Positions 52,420 to 64,000 of a DNA stretch of 64,000 bases are shown here, piece by piece. Location of the stretch: positions 9,404,463-9,468,462 of the forward strand of contig CM029672.1 in NCBI GenBank assembly GCA_017311315.1, read 5' to 3'. Each line of letters begins with the position of its first letter. Position 1 is the first letter of the stretch. Origin of the DNA: Dendrocalamus latiflorus (lineage: Eukaryota; Streptophyta; Magnoliopsida; Poales; Poaceae). The notes under the pieces were generated by a model that was not told where the DNA came from, made no database searches, and saw only the letters and a program-made list of their open reading frames with translations. The position numbers were made by a program, and so were the translations under genes.

Positions 52420-55090
52420 TGACGAGGTTACTGCCTTGCTGGTAACCACTTCCCTTCCCGCCGCTTGACTTTAATCCCTGATGGGTTTGGTTCATTTGAG
52501 CATATAATTAGACGAATGATTGTAATCGTTGATCAGAGGAGGTGAATTGGTTAAAGAATTGTTTGCTTTCGTGATAAAAAAAGGCACTGGGGCATGTGAG
52601 CCTGGGAATCATGTTGAGTTAATCACTTCTATTAGTGAGTCAAGAATAACATGGATAACAGAGAGATTTTCTTGTGAAATGTCTGTCCAGCTTACAATAC
52701 AAAAAGACTGAAGCAAACTCATTTTCACATCATCGGTCTGAAACAATTTTCCTTGTCAGTGGCTTACTGAATTCGAAGCCATCCCCTATAACAGAGTTGC
52801 TTTGCAACGAGTCAAAGCAAAGTCGTGTCCCTTGAACTGGATGTTTCTCCAGCTCTCAACTAGATTCTACCCCAGCTACTTCTTATGCACCTGGATTTCT
52901 CGGTGCCGCCCATTCCCAATGACTTTCACCTTGCACTATAAGAACATGGAAAAGATAAATCTCACTCACATTAGGTCTTTTCTAGCAGTGTATGGAAGGA
53001 ACTTCTGGAGAGCAGCAAGAAGTTGGAGAGCTGTATAAAATGAAAAGCTGAAGAGATATGCTAAATAGAACTGTAGAAGTGACGAGATTTTGCCAAGTTG
53101 GTGGGCAAGTAATTTTTGGCTAATGGCATCAACTGACAGGGTAGACCAAATGCTCATTGGTGAGGAGGTGGAGTGGCCAGTTGCTGTTTATTCCTCAAAC
53201 GTGAGTTCATACAGAAGGGGTTACTTGTTATACAAATTTGTTGCTGTGTGCAACGTGATTATAGGACTTCCAGTTCCAGCCAAGAATTGGATGAGATACT
53301 TTCTGGTGATAATGAAGTTGCAGACAAGTTGCCTAATTTATGTCTTATTGAGGATTCGAATACCATTCACCAACACATAGATTTTTTCTTCGCAGAATCA
53401 CATGACGTTCTGCTTGCACATTCTCCAACTTGATGCTACTCTGGAGTGTGCCTAGCCAATAGCCATCAGGCAACGGCCGGCATACGTGTGAGCCGGGATG
53501 GTCCATCGAGCATCAGAATGGAGAGCTTCATAGCTACCTGGTTCCTCTCAAGCTAAAATTGATGGATTATCTCCTCATGAACTAAAATCAAAAGATCCAC
53601 CTAGCAACTCTCTCCTCTCATGTTATATATGGTACATGATGTTTCGCTTGTGTTCTTCCTCTCCCTCTCTTGCTATAGCTTGGATTTGAACTTGCAATGA
53701 TGAGTAATGTTGGGATAGCATAATCATATACTTGATCCATCCTCCTAGAAACTAGAAAATCGAAGCTTTGGTTACGGTTCTTCTTCTTCTTCTCATCATT
53801 TTGCGCTAGATGGATGGCTGTGCATTTTGTAGCCGAATTAAGAAATTGTTGCGTGCTGAAACCCGTAGGCCGGATCGTCTGAATCTCAGTATCTTGTTCG
53901 TCCGAACCTAGCATTTTCTGTTGTTTCATGTTGTTTTCAACAAGAAGTTTAGCCTGCTCCTCGTTCTCCTCTGGCGAACTTTGTTAGCGTATGCCCCAAG
54001 AACGATGTTTTTGGAATTTGCAAACGAGATATGGGAGGGATAAGGACAAGGATAATTGCATACATGTACTTGCCAATAGAGTCAATGATTTTCATCCATC
54101 GAGCTATATCCTTACATTGGAAGGAGGGAATCTTTCGCGACATATTGCCAGTCGTGGACAGTAGAACGCCAACAATAAGAAGAATAGTGTATAAATACAA
54201 GAGTCGTAGATATATTGTACTGCTTGTCAGTGATCAAAAGTTTATTTGGAAGTAAAGCACTAGTGCTTGGCTAGGATGGACAGAAAGATGTACATGTGCA
54301 TGTGGAGGGATTTCTATGTACTAGATGTCTGATCTGGATTGTGTGTTTGTCAGTAGCTTGATGTGGTAGTTTGATAGAAAACTGAAACATTTTCTCCATG
54401 TACTACGGGAGATCATCCACACTGACAGAACTGATACCAAACACTAGAATGCCATTAGAGCACATCATAAAAAAAATAGAGGTTTTCGATTATACATCAT
54501 CGAAATGTGTCCACTTTAGAAATATACCATCTAAAAAAACCTATTCACTTTAATACCACCGAATTTTCCCTAAACTCGCCAATATATATACCACTCTGTT
54601 AGGGAAGACATCCATCTGCCGTTAACTCCCATCCAACTATGAAATAGATATGCCTTGCATAGATAATTAGACCTCTCAACTTCCACCAGCACTAAATTAT
54701 CTAAACCTAGAGATACTCTTTAACAGTGAGCCACACACTGGCTTTGTGTAACTTCTAAGACTTTTAACAGATGTCCCAAATCAAAACTCTTTTTGAGCAG
54801 ATCTACATGAAAACCAAAGCTTTGGACTCCTGCTCTATGTTCAATAGCTTCCTACATGTAATTAAAATACCAACTAAGACGAAATTATAAACAAATAATG
54901 TGTAAGAAACATTGCAACAGTGTATAAATATCATGTGAGGGTCATATTGTTTAGGCTACAAATGATGAACCACATCATACATATCATTATTTGAAAAATC
55001 ACAGCCTTTGCAAATGCTGGTACCTCATTTTTCTACTGATTCTAACATTATCATAAGCAATTGATGCAAGCACCAATTTAATGACTCCGT
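52420..55090. other. Intergenic, unassigned short ORFs
   Basis: No HMGR catalytic domain is found here. A plus-strand stretch at about 53263-53433 reads SSSSQELDEILSGDNE and beyond, and follows an AG acceptor-like site; it could be an isolated exon, but I cannot link it to anything. A minus-strand 103-codon ORF (53618-53929) has no recognisable domain. Confidence 0.35.
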
Positions 55091-55369
55091 ACATCTTTGC
55101 CGTGGAGTGGTTGTCATGAGGCACCTCGTATGTGGAATTTTTTCCTTTTGCCTCTGCGGCATTTTTTTTTTGCAAATATGGCACCTGGGGTGGTGTTTTT
55201 GCGCTTTTAGCCCCCTCCCGATCGCGGAACCACCGGCAGGCAACGCATGGTGTGGACAAGCAGTCGGCAGCCATGGGCTTTTGCCCTCCCGGCCTCCCCT
55301 GGTGTGTGCGCAAACTGCCTGGCCCCATCGAATCCTGCGGTCGGGGGGCACGTTCCGACCGCTGCCACA

Positions 55370-55625
55370 CTACTGACCACTTCATAACTTCCGACCATCC
55401 CGACCACTTTGTAACTTTCGTCCACTCCGACCACTATATAGCTTTCGATCGCTCTGACCACTCTTTAGACTTCGACCGCCCAACCACGTTATAGACTTCG
55501 ACCTCTGACCACTCTGAAGTTTCGACCATCGACCACATGTTGCTATCGACCACTCTCTAACCATCGACCAATTACTGTAGCATCAACCACCGACCAGCTA
55601 CTGTAGCATCGACCACTTTATAGCT
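55370..55625 (+). repeat. Degenerate minisatellite based on CGACCAC
   Basis: About ten loosely repeated units of 20-28 bp with the core TCGACCACT(T/C)T followed by (G)TAACTTTCGACC or similar. Units diverge strongly. Confidence 0.7.
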
Positions 55626-55844
55626 GCTCTCAACGTGTGTGCCGAGGCTAGGTAGATTTCCGCGCTCGCCATCCGCGGATCTGCGCCCCTCCATCCGCGG
55701 AAATACCACACGTCGTCTGCCTGTTAATCTGCGGTTGGAAAGGGACCAATCTTGCAAAAAACGGGCACCGAGTGCTATATCTGCCAAAAAAAAGGGTACA
55801 TATGGCTAGAACAGTAAAGAATTCTGGAATATGCTGGCCCTGCT

Positions 55845-55926
55845 GCAGCTGAGTTGCATGACCTGGCAGCTAGTGAAGTTTGGCACAATGCAGCTGAGTT
55901 GCATGACCTGCCAGCTAGTGAAGTCC
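55845..55926 (+). repeat. Tandem duplication, about 42 bp twice
   Basis: GCAGCTGAGTTGCATGACCT followed by GGCAGCTAGTGAAGT occurs at about 55846-55880 and again at about 55891-55925 with one mismatch. Confidence 0.8.
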
Positions 55927-56149
55927 CCTCGCACTCACCGCCGCTTTTTTTCGTTTTCTCGATGTCACCCAATCCTACGCAAGTTAACCTACATTACAAG
56001 AAACCTTTTAAATCATATAATGTGAAGAAGACAAATCCCCAGAACCAAGTAGGAGAATGACAAGAATTCTTGCTCTAGATGTATACGGCGATGTGTGTGA
56101 CAATCGAAGGACAGCTCGGTGGCCACGTTGCTGTTTCTTTCTCAGAACC

Positions 56150-56193
<44 letters not shown>

Positions 56194-56260
56194 ACGTTGG
56201 CTCGCTGATGCGAGAGAGAGAGAGAGAGAGAGAGAGACCACGTTGGCTCGCTGATGCTCA
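56150..56260 (+). repeat. (GA)n microsatellites within a duplicated block
   Basis: Two (AG)n runs are each followed by ACCACGTTGGCTCGCTGATG, so the microsatellite and its flank have been duplicated together. Confidence 0.9.
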
Positions 56261-56764
56261 CAAATTGTTCAGCAATTCGGCACCTTAAATTAGGTGTCCA
56301 GTGTCTCGTTGTCAACCTTCAAGCAAATCGGACACAAAACATATATAGTCCCTGCAGCCTCTGTCTGTATTATTCGTGTGACATGTATGTGTAGAAATAG
56401 ACTGTCACTGTCTCCATATTTGTAGGGCGGACACCTTCTCCTTGAAAACTCTTATTGACATACAGAACACGGCCCTACGGGTCTTATTGGGAGATTTAGG
56501 GAAGTGTAGTTGGAAAAAAAAATTAGTTGACGAGGAAACCTGTTATTTTTCAATTTGGTTAAGTGATTTAGTCTTGAGTTGTTAACGTGGTAACCAGGCA
56601 GTGCACAATAGATGCATCCGATCCAGTCCACAATAAATACCATTTGAATTCAAAAAAATCCACACAATTTTGGTCGGCGGCGCCGCCTTCTCATCCCTGG
56701 CGGCCGTATCCATGCCACCACCCCGTTCGTTGTCGCCTCCCCCTCCCACAGCCGGCGCTTCTCG

Positions 56765-57250
56765 CAGCTACGTTATGGATGAAAACAGATCAAATACGGA
56801 TCAGATAGTGCTCAAATCATATTTGCATCTATATTTTTTTTGGATTTGAATACGAATCGAACAAATGTCAGATACGAATATGGACGGGACAAATGTTGGA
56901 TACGAATTTGAATCGAATATCTACTCAATTCAGTCGGATCCAGATATTCTCATAACTTTGTTGTATGAAGATATTAATAACATTCTATCCTCGTGCAATC
57001 ACGTTTAATCATTCTAATTCATTTATTTCACCTAAAGAACACAAATTCACATTCAATTAAGAAAACTTATCCACTAATTAGTCGTATTGTAATAAAAAAA
57101 ATGAGTATTACTTCGTTGAATACGGATACGGATAGTCCGGATAAAATAATATTTTGGATGGTAAAATTCCATGTCATATTCACATCTATATTTTTATGCG
57201 AATTCGAATACAAATAGGATAGAAATTGTTAATCGGATTGAATAAGATAA
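56765..57250. repeat. Degenerate hAT-like repeat
   Basis: Starts near GGATGAAAACAGATCAAATA and carries many GATACGAAT/GGATACGGATA motifs, like the subterminal repeats of the complete hAT element at 59211. No clear target duplication. Confidence 0.4.
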
Positions 57251-57259
57251 GTTGGCCTC

Positions 57260-58200
57260 CAATTGTTGGTGATGGACCTTGAATGCAAGCAGCATGAGGC
57301 CACCGGCTGTGAGCTCCACACTATGCGCCGTCCTCACGGGCTCACCTCGCAGATTGAGTGAATGGAGAGTTGGTGGGTTGGCTTAGAGAGATGATGGGAG
57401 AGATTGGGAGTTGGTGGGTTGGGCCACTTGGCCGCTTGTTTTTCCTGTGCTTGGTCGTGGAGAGCTGATGGATTGGGCTAAAATTTTTTAAAAAGGGCTG
57501 AAATTTTTGACAAAGCCAAACTTTTCTTGAGGTGGGTTGAGAAAACCGAATTTTGACCATATCTGCGAAATTTCGGGCGAAACTACAATCCCTGCCGAGT
57601 ACTAACCAAAGCTCGCAGATCCACTGCCACTGGGAAGGATGTGCTATTGCTCCGTGTAATATGCACTGCGAATTTTTTTTCATGAAACGATTCTCCTAGT
57701 CGTGCAGGTGTGTGCGTTCCTTTAGCCATAGCATGCAAGATACTGTACCTGCATAGCGTGCAGGTGGGGAATTTCTGCATCCCGAGATAAATTGATGAGC
57801 ACGAGCACCTCTTCTTCTTCTTCTTCTTGCCAAGAAACAGTACTATCTCAGTAAACAAAAGGGGAAAGAAGTAGAGCAAAGTAGCAGTGTGACAGACGGG
57901 CTATCGTATCGACGTTCTTCCGATCGACCAGAATACACACAAAAAAATCGCTCGAAATTTATACCGTACCTCTGCAAAGCAAGAACCAAATACAAATTCG
58001 AAAACTCAAGCCTACCCTTCATTACAGTGAGTTCAGGATGATCGGACTGGACTGGACTGCATCCCAATCAAGTACATCTCTCCCTGGTCCACCCGACTCA
58101 CTAGCTAGGCGTCAGCAAACCATCAAGCTAGATTCAAGAACAGCTGAGCAGAACAACACCAAACACTGGGTACAAGCCACGGCACTAACGAACAGCTAAG
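57260..58200. other. Intergenic; may include 3'UTR of the small minus-strand gene
   Basis: No domain-bearing ORF. A TTC repeat lies near 57812-57827. The stretch directly below 58269 would be the 3' flank of the 47-codon minus-strand ORF. Confidence 0.35.
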
Positions 58201-58268
58201 CTAGCTGTACTACTATGTACAACAACGAGGAGCACCTGATCGACGCACGCGCGACCGTCGGGTGGGGA

Positions 58269-58412
58269 CTAGGGCGGCGGCGGGGACGCGAAGGGGAGGC
58301 TGCGGAGGACGCGGAACCGCACGCGCCGCGGGAAGATGCGCGGCGCCGCCGACAGCAGCCGCTCCAGGGCGCGCGCCACCGCCGCCGTGTACTCCTCCAG
58401 CAGCTCCGCCAT
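58269..58412 (-). CDS. Small basic protein, 47 aa, unrecognised
   Basis: Starts at 58412, or six codons earlier at 58430, and reads MAELLEEYTAAVARALERLL, then an Ala/Pro/Arg-rich part with FPRRVRFRVLRSLPF and a Pro tail. The first half is an amphipathic helix with acidic and Leu residues; the second half is strongly basic. GC-rich codons at third positions are typical of grass genes, and flanking sequence is AT-rich, which supports a real short exon. I do not recognise the family. It could also be the last exon or a fragment of a longer gene. Confidence 0.45.
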   Translation of the reverse strand: MAELLEEYTAAVARALERLLSAAPRIFPRRVRFRVLRSLPFASPPPP

Positions 58413-58679
58413 GACCGCTACCAGGATCATCTCTGCCTCACTCTCCGATTCTTCTCCTCCGGTCTTCTGTGCGTGTGTACTTGCCGTGCTTCTTTCCTGG
58501 GTGCTGGGTTCTGCTTACTGCTGACGTCTTCGGCTCCTTGGATCTCATCGCGGTTTAAATGGGATGGTGCCCACGCGATGGATGATGGTTATACATCTTC
58601 GTATCATCTAATTTGGATTATAATAACTTATGTAATGAGTTGTGGGATGGTTGTCTATAATAACTTTATATAATTAATA

Positions 58680-59200
58680 AGTTGTCAATACAATGATATA
58701 TCAAATAAAAAATCATAACAATTATTTAAATAATAGATATCATCTTTCTCTCTCTATTTTCTTTTCTCTATATCACATAAAACTTATATAAATATATATC
58801 ACTGATAATGTCTCAAAAGAGACAGTGGTGGATTCAGACCAGGGTTAATTGGATTTTAGCCCTGAGTCTAAGATAAAAGCCTATTATAAAATTACTAGGT
58901 GTGGGGCCATGCTAGTCTACTGCAGTTCTTTACCTGTGGAAAAACTACTAGGTGTACTCTGGTGGTAGATAGATCCTTGGGATATTGCATTGCATTGTAA
59001 GCTCCTGAACTACTTAAATTTGTTCAGTCGAGTCCATGGCTGCTCCGTGCTTTTAATTTGATGATTCGTGCCCTCAAAACTATTTAATTTTGTCTAAGCA
59101 TATGAATCTTTTAGTGTTCTGGCCCCTTAGCGTCTCGTTTTTGCATATCTGGCCCTCTGCGGATGTTTATTGCATTTCTGGCCCTTTCAGAGCACGGAAT
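58680..59200. other. Intergenic, no gene recognised
   Basis: AT-rich sequence with short ORFs only. I see no repeats with both ends. Confidence 0.35.
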
Positions 59201-59210
59201 TTCTGACGAT

Positions 59211-60349
59211 TAGGGGTGAAAACGGATCGGATACGGACGGATAATGCCTCTACCATATTTGTTTTCATATTTTTTTTCGGATACGGATACGAATACGGAT
59301 AACTCGAATACGAATACAAATACGAATAATATCGAATACAGATACGGATCGAATACGAATCGAAACGAATACGGTTACGAATATTTATCGGAACATGAAA
59401 ACCTCTTAAACTATACATCCAAAATTAACGAAAATACGTAAATAGTTCATCTTGTCAAAAACTTTCATGAAATCTAAACAAGCATAGTCTTTTCATCCAC
59501 AATGAAAATATACCAAATAGTCAATCATAACATAATTACATAAGTAACAACAACGTGCAATTCATGGAATACACATGATGACATGATAGCAATTTGAACA
59601 AACATAAGAACATTTCATTCCTCCATTTCATCCATCAAGTTGTAACAGCCCAGATTTTTATTAAAATAAAAATAAATAAATAAAAATTAATTTAAATAAA
59701 ATTTAAATTAAAATAAGTACTTTTTTTGCCTAAATTTTATTTTTGGGTTTTGCCCTGGATGTTCTTTTTTTGAAAAAGCCTGATTTGAAAAGTAAATTAA
59801 GTGAAAACCAAAAAATAGACATTAAATAAAATGATATTTTGATTTTCTATAAAAATCCTACTTTAAATTAATTATTTGGAATTATTTGGCTTTTATTTGG
59901 TTTCCTGGATTTTCTGGAGTTTAAAGGTCTACTTTTGAAATTAAAAAGTATTTTTAAGTATGAAAATTAAATACCAATATTAGTTGAAAATATTTTTATT
60001 AAATCCAAAATGTCACCAGAAACTTCTGTGAATTTTCCTGGAATTTTTGGAGTTTATTTCATATTTTTCTGAGCTTAAATGAATTTCCTAGGCTTTTCTG
60101 AAATCCAAAAATCAAAAATAAAAATTAAAGTCCCTCCCCTCGGATATCCGTTTTCGTATTATCCGGATAATCCGTATCCGTATCCGTATTCGACGGATAC
60201 TAGGCTTACCGTATTCGTATCCGTATCCGATAAAAAAATCCGTATCCGTATCCGATCCGAGAACTATCCGAAAAAAATCCGATCCGACACAATCCGTATC
60301 CGTATCCGTCCGGATCTGGCGGAAACTATCCGATCCGTTTTCACCCCTA
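59211..60349. mobile_element. hAT-type non-autonomous element
   Basis: A perfect 8-bp duplication CTGACGAT lies at 59203-59210 and 60350-60357. Ends are TAGGGGTGAAAACGGATCGG and its complement CCGATCCGTTTTCACCCCTA. Subterminal regions are dense in GGATACGGATACGAATACGG-type repeats on the left and their complements on the right. There is no transposase. The middle (from 59641, TGTAACAGCCCAG) looks like the start of an LTR and is probably captured or inserted sequence. Confidence 0.9.
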
Positions 60350-60489
60350 CTGACGATCCACGTATGGCAAATCAGCGCGTATGGAGCGCGGCTTGTGGGA
60401 CCTAGGAGCTAGCTGGAACACCTCGTACTGTACGTTATATATGTAGCAGCTGGCCTACGGATGCAACTACTTGATCTTGATATATACCA

Positions 60490-60745
60490 GAGTCCGTAAA
60501 CTAGGGCACATTCTTTTTAGTTTTTAAAAGCTATTTTTTGACTTTTCTACATTAACTAGCTTTTAAACGGAGCATCTTTTTAAAATATAGTCTACTAGTT
60601 AATTATAGTAAATATTGTACCAACTTCATTCATATCGGTAAAAACCGCATGTGAGTGTTTGTTACTCTATAATCTCTTATACGAACAACTAAAAGCCAAA
60701 AGTCATAAGCTTCAGCAAAAAAGAACAGGTCACTAGGCAGCTAAG
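60490..60745. repeat. MITE-like repeat related to the copy near 13.1 kb
   Basis: Begins near TTCTTTTTAG and ends near CAAAAAAGAA, imperfect inverted ends, and shares AGCTTTTAAACGG with the 13.1-kb copy. No target duplication seen. Confidence 0.4.
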
Positions 60746-60849
60746 CCGGCTTCTCATCTGGACATGATCTAGGTGGCACCCGAACCCGCGCTCGGCGAGC
60801 CCGGCTTTGCCCCCACACCGGCCGAGGCTCCGCCGCCGGGCAGCGCCCG

Positions 60850-63800
60850 GGCTATTTTCGTGCTCGGAGGGCGCTGGACTTCAGTGCCTGAAACAAAACC
60901 AAGTTCTAAAGAAAATCAAAAATCTGAAATTTGATTGAATTTTCGTTTTTGCCTTGTTCTCCCAAATCCTCACCCTAATCTCCACCAATCTCAAAGCCCG
61001 GCTGCACCCAATCCTTGCCATCAACCGAAATGGGGAGAGAGCACTGTCGGCACTGTGCTTGTCTGAGAAATCCATCGCCCCCTGCTTTTGTCGCCGCCGC
61101 TCACGATGTCTTCGTGACCGACCAACCCCGCGCCCTTCCCGCCGGCTCCGCCTGGTGGACAGCCACCCCCGCCCCCGTGGCACGCCACGCCAGCCCACCG
61201 CAGCGGCCGTGCCCAGCTTTTGCCGCCGCCGTGCTCCCCGCTTTGCCGCCGCCCAACTCCTCTGATTGCGCCACCCCACCCCCGCGCCGCTTGATCTCGC
61301 CACCTCCCCGCGCGGACAAACCCCCTTTACACCTCCCCTCTGCTGCCCTGACGCCCCTGCACCGACCAATGACCGTGGCGTTGCCGCCGGTCGACACGCA
61401 CCACCGCCGCCAGGGATAAGCTTCGGGCCGAACCGCCTTCAAGCCGCTATTTAAGTGGCCGAGCGTCCCAAGCCGCGGACATCACCCTCCACCACCCGCC
61501 CGACGCCCCAAAGCCGCCCCCATTCACCTCCATTCCCGGTAATTTCAAGAAATCCCCAAACTCGAGCCCTAGCGCAATGTCCCAACTCCGGCCCTCCATT
61601 CTCCAATTCATCTCGCCTATAGCTTCACCGATATCCTAGAAACATGCCCTAACCGCCGCCCTAGCTTCCCACTCACCCATCTTCTCCGGCACCGATAGCC
61701 CCTAATGACCACCACCACCTCACCGTGGCTAGCCTTGCATGGCCATCCCCAGCCCAAACCGTCGCTCTCAGGAGCTTACCCAAGTTCTAGTGGTGCTCTA
61801 GCACCGGCCAAATTACCCTAAAAAGCCCCCATGAGCCTACAATCCCAAAAGTAGCCGCAAGGAAGGAGGGCTCGCCGCCGGCGAATGCCGCCTCCGTCGG
61901 CCCGGCCCCCACCAAAAATGGAACCCCCACATCATCCCGCACCCGCTCATACCCTCCACCGCCGTCGCAAACCACCCCACCGCCGCCGCCAACCGCCACC
62001 TTTCTACCCTGTTTGGCTGCACACGCACGGGCGGGAGGTTGAAGACGACCGGCCCCGCCCAAGCTGGCTGAGCCGAGCCGCTTCGCCGCGCCCGAGTCTG
62101 ACCGCGCCGCTCGCACCCGCTCGCCCCGCGCCGCTCGCACCCGCTCGCCCCGCGCCGTTCGCACCGCACCGCGTCGCTCGCGCGCGCGCCTGATCCATCC
62201 GGCCGAGCCACTTTGATTCGGTTGAGCTGAGTCAGTTCACCGAGTCCGACCCGAACCCGATAAACAGTGTAACCGGACCCGATGAACAGTAACCCGACCC
62301 AAAGCCCAAAATACAGGTTTATACTCCCCAGATTCGTCTCGAGCCCGCCAACCCAAATCCAAGGCCCATTTCCACATATGACCTTCCTGTAAGCCCAAAT
62401 CTCACTTTATTTGAATTTTATCGGATTTTATTTCTTTGTTCCTAGCTCAGTCCTTTGGGCGCGGAACTAATTTATTTTATTTTGCGTTAGTTCTCGACAT
62501 CGAAGACCACCCGGAGCAGGAAGGAGAAGGTCAAGCTCAAGTTCAATAAATCAAAGAATCTGAAGTCGCTGAAATCGTAGGCCACAAGACAAGTCACATG
62601 TTTTTGATCATATTGAATCCCATGAAATTTACATTATTTACTTAATGTATTTTCATTATTGATAGTTGTGAAATGATAGTTGCTTAAAATAAATGTTTAG
62701 AATGACATGTTAATTAGATACATCCTACCACCGATAAAAGTCATGTTTACTTTGATGGCCACATTCACCTTGACAGCCTTAGTGACTATTAATGTACGGT
62801 ATAAATATTCATAAATCATCTCATTCAACATTTTGTACTATTAAGTGACTTTGGCCGTGGGCCGGTAGATTTGGAAAAACCCAGACTAGGGTAGGGTGGC
62901 ATGGGACACTGTGCCCTAGGCTAGTGATACCAGTGTATAGTAGGATAAAAAGGGTGTGGACGTCCGTGTGGCGGACTTCGTCCACCGTTTTATCCTAGGG
63001 TGGAGGCTTGGGAGAGGAATGGTGGCAGTACAGGAAGGTACTGAATATGGGTTTGTGATTGGATGATGCCTCAGTGAAAAATATAAGGACTAGACCCTTA
63101 TGCTGAGTAAAGAACATAGTATCCGCCCAACCACAAGCGTTGATTTTGTCAAACCTGGTTTAGTAACTGCTCAAGTTCAATTGAACCTCTGCAACTGGTG
63201 GAGGGAGTCGAGGGTGAGTTCGTATGGGAGGTGGTTAACCATACAACAGTAGGACTGCTATGAGTCGGAGGAGATCCGTGGGGTCATCCGAGCTTATGGA
63301 GGCCTAGGACCTACTGGGTGGAGGCTATATAAAGAATTGAGCAGTGAACAACCTTGTTTTCTTAACTCTTTGGCCGGAGTTAAGGGATCTTGTGGGTAAA
63401 GCAGGGCAACTCTGCAGAGTCATGAATAATTGTATTCGAATACGCCGTGCTTCCGGTAAATGAAGCTGTGTTTATTGGGTGATTCCAACAGCGAGGCATA
63501 AGTAGTATTTCTGATGTTGTTAAATTGAGAAATGTTGAAACTTTATCTGATAACAGAAAACCCCCTGATCTTAAGAAAAACAAATGTTTTAATCTCTTTT
63601 GTTTGCAAATAAAATTGCATCCACCTCATAATAAAACAACTATATTCCCTTCCCTTGAGAATACCCTGGCAAGTAGATAAATAGTATTTCCACATGTGAT
63701 TTGCTGAGTACGGGGTTGGAGTACTCAGGCTTGCAAAATTTCCCCCCCACAGATACCAAAAGAAAAGAGGATGCTGCAAGTGTTCGTGTTAGGGTTACGA

Positions 63801-63990
63801 CTGCACTCAAGCGTTCCTGTGGTGTTTTCTTCGGCTCTTCTGTATGTAAGTTAAGTTTTGGGCCTGGACGCCCCTTTTGTTGCTAAAATTGGCCAGTAGG
63901 TCTTATTTCAATTAAATTAACTTCTTTTATTTGTTCGTAAGCAGGCATGATATTTCTTCTGTCCGTAACTGAACTCCTGGGCTGTTACGG
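60850..63990 (+). mobile_element. Gypsy-type long LTR sequence, probably partial
   Basis: GC-rich coding-like but frame-broken sequence (60950-62210) is followed by AT-rich sequence, a TATATAAAG box at about 63327, a GAGTACGGGGTTGGAGTACTC motif (about 63706-63726) and an end CTGGGCTGTTAC (63977-63988). These features resemble long LTRs of grass Gypsy elements. The ORFs at 60881-61442 and 61787-62211 are by-products of high GC content. No primer-binding site or pol is visible within the window. Confidence 0.45.
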
Positions 63991-64000
63991 AAGGTAATGA

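Noticed and set aside
53173..53433. Plus-strand ORF resembling an isolated exon
   Set aside because: Plausible amino-acid composition, but no partner exons or family could be recognised.
61787..62211. Overlapping Ala/Arg/Pro-rich ORFs
   Set aside because: Same GC-driven effect within LTR-like sequence; repeated CGCTCGCCCCGCG words create them.

Overview
This is a grass (Poaceae) nuclear genome window. The evidence is spliced genes with GC-rich first exons, a Stowaway-type MITE, L1/copia/MULE/hAT elements typical of grasses, and a protein closely matching rice IRE1. I cannot name the species; the IRE1 protein differs enough from the rice sequence I know that this is probably another grass.

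Three intact host genes could be reconstructed with in-frame exons, all on the minus strand. (1) A six-exon SET-domain methyltransferase of the Rubisco-LSMT-like class, SDG40-like (9739-12369, 486 aa). (2) A seven-exon IRE1, the ER-membrane kinase/endoribonuclease of the unfolded protein response (14268-19190, 894 aa). (3) An eleven-exon plastid-lipid-associated protein 12 (PAP12/fibrillin family; 26312-40367, 403 aa). PAP12 is stretched over 14 kb because its introns hold at least five transposable-element insertions. A possible small gene (47 codons) lies at 58269-58412, minus strand. A fragment that looks like the membrane-anchor part of HMG-CoA reductase lies at 52137-52415.

The rest is mostly transposon-derived. 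1-9.7 kb: minisatellite, a possible promoter/leader fragment, a degenerate MuDR-type MULE (3.2-6.3 kb) and decayed repeats. 19.4-26 kb: copies of a dispersed repeat and a complete MULE (21898-25667) with ~340-bp terminal inverted repeats and a 10-bp target duplication, carrying a damaged plant-mobile-domain (PMD) gene. 26.3-40.4 kb: PAP12, with a truncated copia remnant and a complete short-LTR copia in intron 9, a non-autonomous LTR element and an L1 3' fragment in intron 4, and a hAT MITE in intron 2. 40.5-44.8 kb: a dead L1 LINE just upstream of PAP12. 46.8-51.2 kb: a complete MULE with 129-bp terminal repeats, a perfect 9-bp target duplication and a FAR1-like transposase broken by two single-base frameshifts. 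51.6-52.0 kb: an 86-bp tandem repeat leading into the HMGR-like fragment. 55-57 kb: minisatellites and GA repeats. 59.2-60.35 kb: a hAT element with an 8-bp target duplication. 60.8-64 kb: Gypsy-LTR-like sequence.

The host genes do not form a pathway: IRE1 acts in ER stress, PAP12 in plastids, and the substrate of the SET protein is unknown. No clearly unprecedented system is visible. The strongest leads are the two complete MULEs, the PMD-cargo MULE and its possible autonomous relative, the TE-packed PAP12 introns, a possible alternative leader exon in IRE1, and the HMGR fragment behind an 86-bp tandem array.
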